A DNA stretch of 64,000 nt from Shewanella electrica (GTDB lineage Bacteria > Pseudomonadota > Gammaproteobacteria > Enterobacterales > Shewanellaceae), in assembly GCF_022321485.1 (NCBI RefSeq), contig NZ_JAKOGG010000009.1:1-64000 (forward strand), in the 5' to 3' direction. This document shows, one piece after another, positions 38,108-47,015 of this stretch. Positions within the stretch are counted from its first letter, which is position 1. Each line of letters opens with the position of its first letter. A model generated the notes under the pieces. It was not told the origin of the DNA. It made no database searches and was given only the letters and a program-made list of their open reading frames with translations. The position numbers and the translations under genes are program-made.

Positions 38108-39943
38108 ATGAACGAATTTGTTCAATCAGGTGGCACGGATAACCTGAGCTTGATGTTAATTGTTGCTGGCGCGGTCGTAATAGCGCTGTTGGCTATCGGC
38201 TTGATTTTCGCCAAGTTGTATAAACGCGCCACCAAAGAAACCGCGTTTGTGCGTACCGGTTTGGGCGGTGAAAAAGTGGTAAAAGATGGCGGTGCCGTAG
38301 TGTTGCCAGTGCTGCATGAAGTGATGCCGGTCAATATGACCACGTTGCGTATCGAAGTTGTGCGTGATCTGAAATCAGCATTGATCACCAAAGACCGCAT
38401 GCGCGTTGACGTGCGCGCCGAGTTTTATCTGCGGGTGGCACCAACGACGGAAGGCATCTCCATGGCCGCGCAAACCTTAGGTTATCGCACCATGGACTCT
38501 GACCAAGTGAAAGAGTTGATGGAAGGTAAGTTCGTTGACGTATTGCGTGCAGTGGCGGCCGAAATGACCATGACTGAAATGCATGAGCAGCGGGCCGACT
38601 TTGTCCAGCGGGTACAAAACAACGTCGCTACCGACTTGGAGAAAAACGGGCTGGAGCTGGAATCTGTCTCGCTCACCGGTTTTGACCAAACGAATCTTGA
38701 ATACTTTGATGCCAACAATGCGTTTGACGCGGAAGGCCGCGCCCGTTTGACCCGCATCATTCAAGAAAAACGCAAAGAAACCAACGATATTGAGCAGCAA
38801 ACCCGCATCCAGATTGAAACCCGCAATTTGGAAGCTGACAAACAATCGCTGGACATCAGTAAGGCGAAGGAACAAGCCTCGCTTGAGCAACAACGGGATT
38901 TGGAATTTTCCCGTGCTGAACAGAAAACACTGATCGCTCAACAAGCGGCGGAAAAAGCGCGTGAGTCGGAAGTGGCCGAAATCAACAAGGAACGCGCTAT
39001 TCAACAAGCACGTATTGAAAAAGAGCAGGTGATTGAGCAGCGTGAAATCGAACGTAAAAAGGCGATTGAAGCGTCGAAAATCGATCAAGAGCAAACCATT
39101 CGTGAGAAACAGATTGAGCAGCAACGTGCGGTCGAAGTGGCCGAACAGGTCAAGCAAGTAGCCGTGGCGCTTAAATCGAAAGAGGAATCCGTTGCTCGTG
39201 CCGATGCCGCCAGCGAAGAACGCAAAAAAGTTGAAGCGGAAGAAGCGGTTATCACCGCGCGCCAACTGGCTGAAGCCAACCGTAAGAAACAGATTGAAGT
39301 GCTGGAAGCCAGCCAAGAAGCTGAACGTGAAGCGGTAGCGGTAAAAGTGGCGGCCGAAGCGGAAAACACCGCCTCCAAAGCGCGCGCCGAAGCGCTAGTG
39401 ACTGAAGCGGAAGCCAGTGCCCAAGCCGAACGTATTCGCGCCGAAGCCAAAGCGCGCAGCTACGAGGTGGAAGCGGAAGGTAAGCGCATGCTTAACGAAG
39501 CCGACAACGTGCTGAGTTTAGAACAGATTGAACTGCAAAAAGCGATTCAAATCCTTAAAGTGCTGCCAGAGATCATCGCTCAAACGGTCAAGCCTTTGGA
39601 GCAGATCGACAGCATCAAGATTTTGCAGGGTTATAACGGCTTAGGTAGCAGTACCAGTGCGGCTGACGGCGTAAGCGCCGAAGGCAGTTTGTCTGAGCAG
39701 ATCACCAATGCTGCACTGAAGTATCGCGCCAATGCACCGATGGTCGATGCAATGTTGTCTGAGTTGGGCTTAGTCAAGCAGGGCGAAGGCTTAGAGCAGC
39801 TACTGGGTGGCAGCGCCGCCATTACCCAACAAGCGCTGCAGCACACTAGCAAGAAAACCAATGGTGCGGCTGTGGCACAGCACGCTGAGCGAGCCGCGGA
39901 TATGGTCGTCGCCGAAAAACCTAACGGCGAACTGCAACAATAA
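38108..39943 (+). CDS. yqiK: Flotillin-like protein YqiK (SPFH domain)
   Basis: 611 residues: an N-terminal membrane helix (about 14-38), an SPFH/band-7 domain (about 50-220, with FVRTGLGGEKVVKDGGAVVLPVLHEV), then a very long Ala/Glu/Lys/Arg coiled coil (about 220-490, dense in EAxAxAE repeats) and a C-terminal tail. Bacterial flotillins gather in functional membrane microdomains. The coiled coil explains the long antisense open frames over this gene. It forms an operon with the yqiJ-like gene and is followed by a terminator. Confidence 0.92.
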   Translation: MNEFVQSGGTDNLSLMLIVAGAVVIALLAIGLIFAKLYKRATKETAFVRTGLGGEKVVKDGGAVVLPVLHEVMPVNMTTLRIEVVRDLKSALITKDRMRVDVRAEFYLRVAPTTEGISMAAQTLGYRTMDSDQVKELMEGKFVDVLRAVAAEMTMTEMHEQRADFVQRVQNNVATDLEKNGLELESVSLTGFDQTNLEYFDANNAFDAEGRARLTRIIQEKRKETNDIEQQTRIQIETRNLEADKQSLDISKAKEQASLEQQRDLEFSRAEQKTLIAQQAAEKARESEVAEINKERAIQQARIEKEQVIEQREIERKKAIEASKIDQEQTIREKQIEQQRAVEVAEQVKQVAVALKSKEESVARADAASEERKKVEAEEAVITARQLAEANRKKQIEVLEASQEAEREAVAVKVAAEAENTASKARAEALVTEAEASAQAERIRAEAKARSYEVEAEGKRMLNEADNVLSLEQIELQKAIQILKVLPEIIAQTVKPLEQIDSIKILQGYNGLGSSTSAADGVSAEGSLSEQITNAALKYRANAPMVDAMLSELGLVKQGEGLEQLLGGSAAITQQALQHTSKKTNGAAVAQHAERAADMVVAEKPNGELQQ

Positions 39944-39960
39944 GCTAAGTGTTATCAACA

Positions 39961-39990
39961 AAAACACCGCCAACTTGGCGGTGTTTTTTA
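39961..39990. terminator. Bidirectional terminator between yqiK and modE
   Basis: Perfect 12-bp stem AAAACACCGCCA/TGGCGGTGTTTT with loop ACT; A-run on the left and T-run on the right serve both convergent genes. Confidence 0.93.
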
Positions 39991-40005
39991 TCGCGAGCAG
40001 CAAGC

Positions 40006-40788
40006 TTATTTCATGCTGGCGATAATGGCGTTGGACGGCGTAAAGCTGGCATAGCAGTAATCGCCTTCTGCCAAATTAAAGCCCTCAATGGTGGGATTGT
40101 TCACCGAGGCATACACCATATCCGAGCCGCCGATATCCAACGCGATTTCCGAGCGTTGCTCACCAGTGGTCAAACTGACCACGACACCACGCAGATAGTT
40201 GTTACCGTCTGCTTCGCTGTGCAAGCGAATCGATACCGACGGTGCTTTGAACAACAACAGCACTTTTTTGCCAACCACTAAGCCCAATTTAGCGGTGCTG
40301 GTGTGGGTAATTGAGGCCACCACTTCTTGGCCGCCCTGTAAGCGCAGTTTGAGGTTATCGCTGAGGCTGTCACCCTGTAGTTCGGTCACTTCTGCGAGCA
40401 GTTGATTGCGGGCGCTGGTTTCTAATGAGAAATGCGCCATCAGCTCTTGCAAACTGCCCATGGGCACTGCGGCATCGACCAAGGCGGTGAGCGCCATATC
40501 CTGCATCTGATCCATCAAGCTATAAAGCTGTAGCAGCCGCTCACCAAATGGCGTCAGCTTAGCGCCACCGCCACCTTTGCCACCCTTCTCGCTATGCACC
40601 ACGGCTTGTCCAGCACAGGTGTTCATGTCGCTAATGGCGTCCCATGCGGCTTTGTAGCTAATGCCTGCATCACGTGCGCCTTGGCTAATGGAGCCAGAGC
40701 GTTGCAAGTGTTGTAGCAAACTGATGCGGCGTGGGTTGGCAAACAGCTTTTGCCCATCGTTGAGTGTGAGAAGCGCTTTTAGATCCAT
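40006..40788 (-). CDS. modE: Molybdate-responsive regulator ModE
   Basis: 260 residues: an N-terminal winged helix (about 1-115, RISLLQHLQRSGSISQGARDAGISYKAAWDAI and the glycine-rich GGKGGGGAKLTPFGERLL) and two C-terminal TOBE/MOP molybdate-binding modules (about 125-190 and 195-260). Molybdate-bound ModE represses modABC and activates molybdoenzyme genes. It is divergent from modA and a near-consensus ModE operator lies in the gap. Confidence 0.95.
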   Translation of the reverse strand: MDLKALLTLNDGQKLFANPRRISLLQHLQRSGSISQGARDAGISYKAAWDAISDMNTCAGQAVVHSEKGGKGGGGAKLTPFGERLLQLYSLMDQMQDMALTALVDAAVPMGSLQELMAHFSLETSARNQLLAEVTELQGDSLSDNLKLRLQGGQEVVASITHTSTAKLGLVVGKKVLLLFKAPSVSIRLHSEADGNNYLRGVVVSLTTGEQRSEIALDIGGSDMVYASVNNPTIEGFNLAEGDYCYASFTPSNAIIASMK

Positions 40789-40886
40789 ACAGGTGATAGT
40801 CCATTCATTGCTTGGGTAATATTGTCCTAGATCTAGTCAATAAAGGCTACCGCTGATCATAAAACTGCAATCGGCTTCTTGTTCAT

Positions 40887-40910
40887 CGTTGTGTAGTTTA
40901 GTATATATCG
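40887..40910. promoter_or_regulatory. ModE operator upstream of modA
   Basis: Two 9-base half sites with a 6-base spacer: CGTTGTGTA-GTTTAG-TATATATCG. On the opposite strand the first half is CGATATATA, a full match to the ModE half site CGnTATATA, and the other matches 7 of 9 positions. It lies 34 bases before the modA start, in the divergent modE-modA region. Confidence 0.85.
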
Positions 40911-40943
40911 CTTGGTTATCTACACTCACAAGGATCGACAGGA

Positions 40944-41711
40944 ATGAAAGTTGGAATAAAACTGCTGTTGGGCACCATGATTGCCGCTTCGCTCTCTTTT
41001 GCCGCTATGGCAAAAGAACAAGTGACCGTGTTTGCCGCTGCATCATTAACGAATGCGTTGACCGATATCGGTCAAGAGTTTGATAAAACACACGATACTA
41101 ATACCCGCTTCTCGTTTGCTTCTTCATCTACCTTAGCGCGTCAAATCGAGCAGGGTGCGCCAGCGGAAGTCTTCATTTCTGCTAACCAGAAATGGATGGA
41201 TTATCTGGTAGAGAAAAAAGCGGTAGATAGCGCTAGCCGCTTTACGCTGCTGCATAACGCGCTGGTGATGATTGCGCCGAAAAGCCGTGGTTTGAAAGAC
41301 GTTACCATTAACGACAAACTGAATATTCCACAATTGATAGGCGATAGCCGTATGGCGGTGGGCGATCCTGACCACGTACCTGCTGGCCGTTACGCTAAAG
41401 AAGCGTTGGAAAATCTCGGTTTGTGGAGTGCTAGCGAACCGTTGCTGGCTCGTGCTAACAACGTACGAGCGGCGTTGGCATTGGTGGAACGTGGCGAAGC
41501 TACGGTTGGTATTGTGTACGCTACCGATGCACTAGTGTCTGCCGACGTTGAAACTGTCGCAGTATTCCCTGAAACCAGCCACAAACCCATCGCTTATCCA
41601 GCAGCCCTGATTGCTGAAAAACCAACAGCTGGCAGCAAAGCGTTTTATGACTATCTGACCACTGATACCGCCAAAGCTATCTTCGTTAAATACGGTTTCA
41701 AGGTGCAGTAA
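40944..41711 (+). CDS. modA: Molybdate-binding periplasmic protein ModA
   Basis: 255 residues with a signal peptide cleaved near AAMA-KEQV. The ligand pocket segments are recognisable: TVFAAASLTNALTDIG, FASSSTLARQIEQGAPAEVFISAN, MAVGDPDHVPAGRYA and GIVYATDAL. It captures molybdate (or tungstate) for the ModBC transporter. AGGATCGACAGG precedes ATG 40944; modB follows after 3 bases. Confidence 0.96.
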   Translation: MKVGIKLLLGTMIAASLSFAAMAKEQVTVFAAASLTNALTDIGQEFDKTHDTNTRFSFASSSTLARQIEQGAPAEVFISANQKWMDYLVEKKAVDSASRFTLLHNALVMIAPKSRGLKDVTINDKLNIPQLIGDSRMAVGDPDHVPAGRYAKEALENLGLWSASEPLLARANNVRAALALVERGEATVGIVYATDALVSADVETVAVFPETSHKPIAYPAALIAEKPTAGSKAFYDYLTTDTAKAIFVKYGFKVQ

Positions 41712-41714
41712 TCT

Positions 41715-42413
41715 ATGTCCCTGCTAACCGAGTATGAAGTTGTCGCGTTGACCTTAAGCCTCAAAGTGGCGTTGACGGCGGTGTGTGCCAGTTTACCGTT
41801 CGGGATTTTAGTGGCGTGGGTATTAGCCCGCTGTAATTTTCCCGGTAAATCCTTGCTGGATGGCATCATCCATCTGCCATTGGTGTTACCGCCAGTTGTC
41901 GTGGGGTATTTGTTGTTGGTCAGCATGGGTCGTAGCGGTTGGCTGGGGGCTTGGCTGTATAAATATCTTGGTATCAGCTTTAGTTTCAGTTGGCGCGGTG
42001 CCGCGCTGGCGGCTGCGGTGGTGGCATTCCCGTTAATGGTGCGCGCCATTCGCCAAGCGTTTGAGGCGGTGGATACCCGCCTCGAACTGGCGGCGCGAAC
42101 CTTGGGCGCTGGCCGACTTAAAGTGTTTTTTACTATCAGTTTGCCGCTCACCGCACCGGGGATTGTCTCCGGTATGGTGTTAGCGTTCGCCCGTTGTTTA
42201 GGTGAGTTTGGTTCCACCATCACCTTTGTGTCGAACATTCCCGGCGAAACCCGCACTATCCCGTTAGCGATGTATTCCTTTATTGAAACCCCAGGCGCCG
42301 AAGCGCAAGCGGCACGCTTGTGTGTGATTGCGATTGTGATTTCACTGGTTTCACTGGTGGCATCGCAATGGTTGGGCCGACGCGTGCAGTTGAGGGCAAG
42401 TGGTCAATGTTAA
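41715..42413 (+). CDS. modB: Molybdate ABC transporter permease ModB
   Basis: 232 residues, about five or six membrane helices. The cytoplasmic EAA loop LELAARTLGAGRLKVFFTISLPLTAPGIVSG that docks the ATPase is clear, as is ARCLGEFGSTITFVSNIPGETRT, typical of ModB. It starts 3 bases after modA and overlaps modC by 7 bases. Confidence 0.96.
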   Translation: MSLLTEYEVVALTLSLKVALTAVCASLPFGILVAWVLARCNFPGKSLLDGIIHLPLVLPPVVVGYLLLVSMGRSGWLGAWLYKYLGISFSFSWRGAALAAAVVAFPLMVRAIRQAFEAVDTRLELAARTLGAGRLKVFFTISLPLTAPGIVSGMVLAFARCLGEFGSTITFVSNIPGETRTIPLAMYSFIETPGAEAQAARLCVIAIVISLVSLVASQWLGRRVQLRASGQC

Positions 42414-43492
42414 CTATCGATGTAACCAAGCAGTTAGGTGACACGTTACTGCAAGTCAATGCTGAATTACCGACTTACGGTGTCAGCGCGATTTTTGGTC
42501 GTTCCGGCGCGGGCAAGACCTCGCTGGTCAATATTTTGGGCGGCTTAGCCACGCCTGATACCGGCCGCGTGCAGCTGGGTGACAGAGTGTTGTTTGATGC
42601 CTGTCGTCGCATCAATCTACGGCCAGAGCAGCGTGGCACCGGCTTTGTCTTTCAAGATGCGCGCTTGTTTCCGCATTACAGCGTCAGTGGCAACCTCAAC
42701 TATGGTCGCCCGCGTCACCCAACCCAAGGCAACTTTGACACTGTGGTCGAACTGCTGGGGTTGGAAAAACTGTTGAAACGTTATCCAGCGGGTTTATCCG
42801 GTGGCGAGAAACAGCGGGTGGCGATTGGTCGCGCCTTGCTGACCGAACCCGAGCTACTGCTGATGGATGAGCCGCTGGCCTCGCTCGACTTACCGCGTAA
42901 AAAAGAGTTACTGCCTTACCTGCAACGCCTCGCCGATGAACTGAAACTACCGATTGTGTACGTCAGCCACAGTTTGGATGAGATTTTGCAACTGGCTGAT
43001 CACATGCTGGTGATCGACAACGGCAGCATGGTGCTCAACGGCCCATTAGAAAGCGTATGGGACAGCCCGCTACTACGACCGTGGCAATCGGCGCAGGAGC
43101 AAAGTTCGCTGCTGTCGGCCAAGGTGGTCAACACATTGCCAGCCTATGAAATGAGCCAACTGGCGGTGGCCGATGGCGCTGCTATTTGGGTCAACCAACT
43201 GTTGCCGTTGGAAGGGCAGTTCCGCGTGCGGGTGCACAGCAATCAGGTGTCAGTCTGTCGTGAACGTCCTGAGGCCACCAGTATCCGCAACGTGTTACCG
43301 GTGAAATTGGCTGCCATTGATGCCACTGACAGCTCGCAGCACGTCAGCCTGAAATTGCAATTGGGCAACAAGGTAGTGTGGGCCAACATTACCCGCTGGG
43401 CGCTCGATGAGTTGCAACTGCAACTGGGCGAGCAGGTTTTTGCCCAAATCAAAGGGGTTAGCCTCAGCGCCGCTGATCTTGCTTCTGTGTGA
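42407..43492 (+). CDS. modC: Molybdate ABC transporter ATPase ModC
   Basis: 361 residues: nucleotide-binding domain with Walker A GRSGAGKTS (31-39), Q-loop FVFQDARLFPH, signature LSGGEKQRVAIGRALL, Walker B ELLLMDEPLASLD and switch histidine VYVSHS, then a C-terminal TOBE/MOP domain that can sense molybdate. ATG 42407 lies inside the end of modB (7-base overlap); the longer frame upstream is just the modB region read in another phase. Last gene of modABC. Confidence 0.95.
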   Translation: MLTIDVTKQLGDTLLQVNAELPTYGVSAIFGRSGAGKTSLVNILGGLATPDTGRVQLGDRVLFDACRRINLRPEQRGTGFVFQDARLFPHYSVSGNLNYGRPRHPTQGNFDTVVELLGLEKLLKRYPAGLSGGEKQRVAIGRALLTEPELLLMDEPLASLDLPRKKELLPYLQRLADELKLPIVYVSHSLDEILQLADHMLVIDNGSMVLNGPLESVWDSPLLRPWQSAQEQSSLLSAKVVNTLPAYEMSQLAVADGAAIWVNQLLPLEGQFRVRVHSNQVSVCRERPEATSIRNVLPVKLAAIDATDSSQHVSLKLQLGNKVVWANITRWALDELQLQLGEQVFAQIKGVSLSAADLASV

Positions 43493-43562
43493 TCCACAAG
43501 GCGTTATTGGTGTCATTTAGTCGCTTTTAAATTGCTGTTACAAAGTCCGGGGTAGTTTTTTG

Positions 43563-43595
43563 TGTTGTTAACCGCTAAATTTGCGATTAACAACA
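43563..43595. repeat. Inverted repeat in the ompR leader region
   Basis: TGTTGTTAA (43563-43571) pairs with TTAACAACA (43587-43595), continuing after one mismatch with CGC/GCG around a 7-base loop. Neither strand has a T-tract after it, so an operator or mRNA structure is likelier than a terminator. Confidence 0.5.
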
Positions 43596-43664
43596 AAAAG
43601 TTGCCTCGAATGATGTAACAATAATCGGCTATATTTGGTCGAAATCGCCTTGAAGGACATTTCC

Positions 43665-44390
43665 ATGGGACAAGAAACCTCAAAAATTCTGGTAGTTGAT
43701 GATGACATGCGACTGCGGGCGTTGCTGGAGCGTTACCTGATGGAACAGGGTTTTCAAGTGCGCGCGGCCGCCAACGCCGAGCAGATGGACCGCTTGCTTG
43801 AACGGGAAAACTTCCACCTGTTAGTGCTGGATTTGATGTTGCCGGGTGAAGATGGTTTGTCTATCTGTCGCCGTCTGCGCCAGCAAGGCAGCTCACTGCC
43901 GATTGTAATGTTGACCGCCAAAGGTGACGAAGTTGACCGTATCATCGGCTTAGAACTCGGCGCCGACGATTACCTGCCAAAACCATTTAACCCGCGTGAA
44001 CTGCTGGCTCGTATCAAGGCGGTGATGCGTCGCCAAGCGCAAGAGATCCCCGGTGCACCATCACAGCAAGAAGAGCTGGTGGAGTTTGGCGAATTCAGCC
44101 TTAACTTAGCCACTCGCGAAATGTATCACCACGATGAATCTATCGCGCTCACCAGCGGTGAATTTGCCGTATTAAAAGTGTTGGTGACTCATCCGCGTGA
44201 ACCACTGTCGCGTGATAAGTTGATGAACTTGGCCCGTGGCCGTGATTACTCAGCACTGGAGCGCTCGATTGACGTGCAAGTATCGCGCTTGCGTCGCTTG
44301 ATCGAAAAAGACCCAGCCAACCCGCGTTATATTCAAACTGTGTGGGGCTTGGGTTACGTGTTTGTGCCAGACGGTGCCACCCGTAAATGA
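43665..44390 (+). CDS. ompR: Response regulator OmpR
   Basis: 241 residues: receiver domain with the acidic pocket [16 protein letters not shown], phospho-acceptor Asp56 ([12 protein letters not shown]) and Lys in [14 protein letters not shown], then a winged-helix domain ([68 protein letters not shown]). Close to E. coli OmpR throughout. It controls porins and other genes with osmolarity. AAGGAC precedes ATG 43665; the end overlaps envZ by ATGA. Confidence 0.97.
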   Translation: MGQETSKILVVDDDMRLRALLERYLMEQGFQVRAAANAEQMDRLLERENFHLLVLDLMLPGEDGLSICRRLRQQGSSLPIVMLTAKGDEVDRIIGLELGADDYLPKPFNPRELLARIKAVMRRQAQEIPGAPSQQEELVEFGEFSLNLATREMYHHDESIALTSGEFAVLKVLVTHPREPLSRDKLMNLARGRDYSALERSIDVQVSRLRRLIEKDPANPRYIQTVWGLGYVFVPDGATRK

Positions 44391-45706
44391 AACGTCGCTG
44401 GTGGCAATATCTGCTGCCCCGTAGTGCCTTTAGCCAAACGGTTACCTTGATTGCCTGCTTATTGCTGATCAATCAATTGGTGTCCTACCTCACCGTTACC
44501 ATCTATTTTATTAAGCCGAGCTATCAGCAGATTAACCAGCTGATAGCGCGGCAGATCAACCTACTGTTTGCCGATGGCGTCGACATCGGCCGCGAACATC
44601 TCACCTTAGTCGATGCATTGAACGCCAAAGTGCACGGCGGAGAAATGCAGATCTTCAACCAAAAACAGGCGCGTGAAGCGGGCATTGATGACACCACCTA
44701 TTACGGCTTTTTGTCATCGCAGATGTCTGACTATCTTGGCGGCGCTGCCGAAGTGCGCATCTCGCAACATCATGGTTTGCAGATTTGGATTAAACCACCG
44801 CAAGCGCCATCGGTGTGGATCCAAGTGCCGTTGGATGGGTGGAATGAAGAGGCATTATCGCCGCTTAACCTGTATTTGATCGTGATCGGTGCGCTCAGTG
44901 TCGCCGGTGGTTGGTGGTTTGCCAGACAGCAAAACCGGCCGCTGCGGCGCTTACGTCATGCCGCGTTGGGCGTGTCACGCGGCGAATATCCTGAGCCGCT
45001 GCCGTTGGCGGGGTCGTCGGAAATTATGGAGGTAACCAATACCTTCAACCAGATGGCCGCCAGTATGAAGCAGTTAGAGCAAGACCGGGCGCTACTGATG
45101 GCGGGGATCTCGCACGATTTGCGTACGCCGCTGACACGCATCCGTTTGGCGTCGGAGATGATGAGCGAGCAAGATGCTTATCTGCGTGATGGCATCGTCA
45201 ACGATATCGAAGATATGGACGCCATCATCAACCAGTTCATCGCTTATATTCGTAACGACCGTCAGCAAGACCGCAGCGCCGTGGATATCAACGCGCTGAT
45301 CCATGATGTTGCCCAAGCAGAAAATCGCACCGATATTGCGCTGCAACTCGGTGATTGCGGTCAAGTGAATGCCAGCGCTGTGGCAATCAAACGGGTGTTA
45401 AGCAATTTGGTCGAAAATGCGCGCCGTTATGGCAATGGTTGGATTCAGATCAGCAGCGGCAGTGATGATGAAGGCGGCTATTTTATAGTGGAAGACAACG
45501 GCCCTGGCATTCCGCCTGAGCAAGTTGAACAATTATTTCAACCCTTTACGCAGGGGGATAGTGCCCGTGGCAGTATGGGCTCTGGTTTAGGTCTGGCTAT
45601 TATTCGCCGTATTGTTGCGCGTCATCATGGTCGAGTAGAACTCAGCAACAGACCGCAGGGCGGCCTGTGTGCCAAGGTGTGGCTGCCGCGCTGGCAGCAA
45701 GCCTAA
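44387..45706 (+). CDS. envZ: Osmosensing histidine kinase EnvZ
   Basis: 439 residues: membrane helix near residues 13-36, periplasmic domain, second helix (about 162-182), HAMP, DHp domain with [20 protein letters not shown] and the phospho-accepting His243 (the same number as E. coli), and a HATPase domain with N-box [11 protein letters not shown]1 [11 protein letters not shown] and G2 [12 protein letters not shown]. It phosphorylates and dephosphorylates OmpR. Translationally coupled to ompR (ATGA). It is convergent with the peroxiredoxin gene, 5 bases apart, without a visible terminator. Confidence 0.97.
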   Translation: MKRRWWQYLLPRSAFSQTVTLIACLLLINQLVSYLTVTIYFIKPSYQQINQLIARQINLLFADGVDIGREHLTLVDALNAKVHGGEMQIFNQKQAREAGIDDTTYYGFLSSQMSDYLGGAAEVRISQHHGLQIWIKPPQAPSVWIQVPLDGWNEEALSPLNLYLIVIGALSVAGGWWFARQQNRPLRRLRHAALGVSRGEYPEPLPLAGSSEIMEVTNTFNQMAASMKQLEQDRALLMAGISHDLRTPLTRIRLASEMMSEQDAYLRDGIVNDIEDMDAIINQFIAYIRNDRQQDRSAVDINALIHDVAQAENRTDIALQLGDCGQVNASAVAIKRVLSNLVENARRYGNGWIQISSGSDDEGGYFIVEDNGPGIPPEQVEQLFQPFTQGDSARGSMGSGLGLAIIRRIVARHHGRVELSNRPQGGLCAKVWLPRWQQA

Positions 45707-45711
45707 TAGGA

Positions 45712-46185
45712 TTACAGCTTGCCCAACATGGTTTTGGCGTCGCTCACTTCAAACGCTTTGGGCGCATCCAGATTAAATTCACGCACTACACCATCTTCAA
45801 TCAGCATGGAATAACGGCGCGAACGTGGCCCACCAAAACTGCCGGTGTCCAGATCTAAGCCCAAGGCTTTGGTAAAGGCGGCGTTGCCATCGCCCAACAT
45901 CAGCAGTTCTGCGGCATTTTGTTGCTCGCCCCAAGCTTTCATCACAAACGCATCGTTCACCGCAACGCACACAATCAAATCGACGCCTTTCGCTTTAATC
46001 TCATCCGCCAGTGCGACAAAACCGGGCAGGTGCGCGTTAGAACAGGTGGGGGTAAAGGCACCAGGCACGGCAAACAACACCACTTTTTTCTGAGCGAATA
46101 ATTCGCGGACTTGGTGTTCTACTAAGCCGTCAGCAGTGAGTTCACTGAGTACGGCATCGGGAATACGTTGACCTACAGCAATCAT
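45712..46185 (-). CDS. Peroxiredoxin (Prx5-type)
   Basis: 157 residues of the Prx5/hybrid-Prx group. The peroxidatic cysteine is Cys48 in PGAFTPTCSNAHLPGF; FVMKAWGEQQ and the conserved Arg in GPRSRRYSMLIEDG are present. It reduces H2O2 and organic peroxides, probably using glutathione or glutaredoxin, but it lacks the fused glutaredoxin domain. ATG 46185 has GGAG 7 bases ahead. The DUF2937-like gene lies 26 bases upstream on the same strand. Confidence 0.92.
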   Translation of the reverse strand: MIAVGQRIPDAVLSELTADGLVEHQVRELFAQKKVVLFAVPGAFTPTCSNAHLPGFVALADEIKAKGVDLIVCVAVNDAFVMKAWGEQQNAAELLMLGDGNAAFTKALGLDLDTGSFGGPRSRRYSMLIEDGVVREFNLDAPKAFEVSDAKTMLGKL

Positions 46186-46211
46186 AAATACGCTCCGCGT
46201 TGTGTGTAAGA

Positions 46212-46745
46212 TTAGACAGATGTTGGCCGCCGACGTAGACGCCCTATTCCATTGATAATGCACCAGAAACAGGCGCTCAACAAGGACTCAATCAATAGGG
46301 CAATCAGCAGCCCGGACAATAAACCAAAGATAATCGCTTCAGGCTTTAACAGTAACTGATAACTGTAGTGTTGCCACACTTCTTGGCGAATATCGGCGAT
46401 AGGGTCGAGCACGATTTGTTGATAAGGTTGCCACACATGGCCGTTGAACCGTGCCAGTGCATGGGCGAGTTGTTCATGACGCACGGCCAACTGTTGCAAA
46501 TTCACCCCGCCCGCGCTGAACACCGGATCATTGCTGTTGGCGTAATGGGCGATAAGTTGTTGCAAGTCGCCATTGAAATAGCGGTCAGCATCCCGTTGGA
46601 AACCAGCCAACTGTTGTTGCGCTTCAGCCAGATGGGCTTGCAAGCTCTTATGGTATTGATCGACAAAGCCGGGCACTTGTATGCCAGCCAACACCCCGGC
46701 ACAAAACAGCACTAAGCGTAGATAATCCCGCAATAACTTCAGCAT
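46212..46745 (-). CDS. DUF2937-like membrane protein
   Basis: 177 residues with an N-terminal membrane helix (LRLVLFCAGVLAGIQVPGFV), a helical middle (HKSLQAHLAEAQQQLAGFQRDADRYF, LIAHYANSNDPVF) and a C-terminal membrane segment (IIFGLLSGLLIALLIESLLSACFW) ending in basic residues. The PGFVDQY opening and overall layout match the uncharacterised DUF2937 family. It is 26 bases upstream of the peroxiredoxin gene and likely co-transcribed. Confidence 0.7.
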   Translation of the reverse strand: MLKLLRDYLRLVLFCAGVLAGIQVPGFVDQYHKSLQAHLAEAQQQLAGFQRDADRYFNGDLQQLIAHYANSNDPVFSAGGVNLQQLAVRHEQLAHALARFNGHVWQPYQQIVLDPIADIRQEVWQHYSYQLLLKPEAIIFGLLSGLLIALLIESLLSACFWCIINGIGRLRRRPTSV

Positions 46746-47015
46746 GACCGCACTCCTATCGGCTCACCTGACCATATTGGCGATAACTTGGTCAACGCCG
46801 TTAGTGTGACATAGATGCTGAATAATGTTCGAGTGGAGAATGTGTTTCGTTCAGCTACTGACAGCAACAACTTAGCATTAGCTGAATTGAGGGGTTATTT
46901 TGCTGGTTAAGCAGGTTATCATGTACGGCTAATTAGCTGTTTGCGGCGATGGCGGTGTTAAGCAACGACTGCCCGGCGCATCTTGTGTTTCTCTGCTGCT
47001 GTATTCTGGATTGAT

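Noticed and set aside
38477-39316. Long antisense frame (279 codons) inside yqiK
   Set aside because: It is a by-product of the Ala/Glu/Lys coiled-coil coding; Phe/Leu-rich translation with no start signal.
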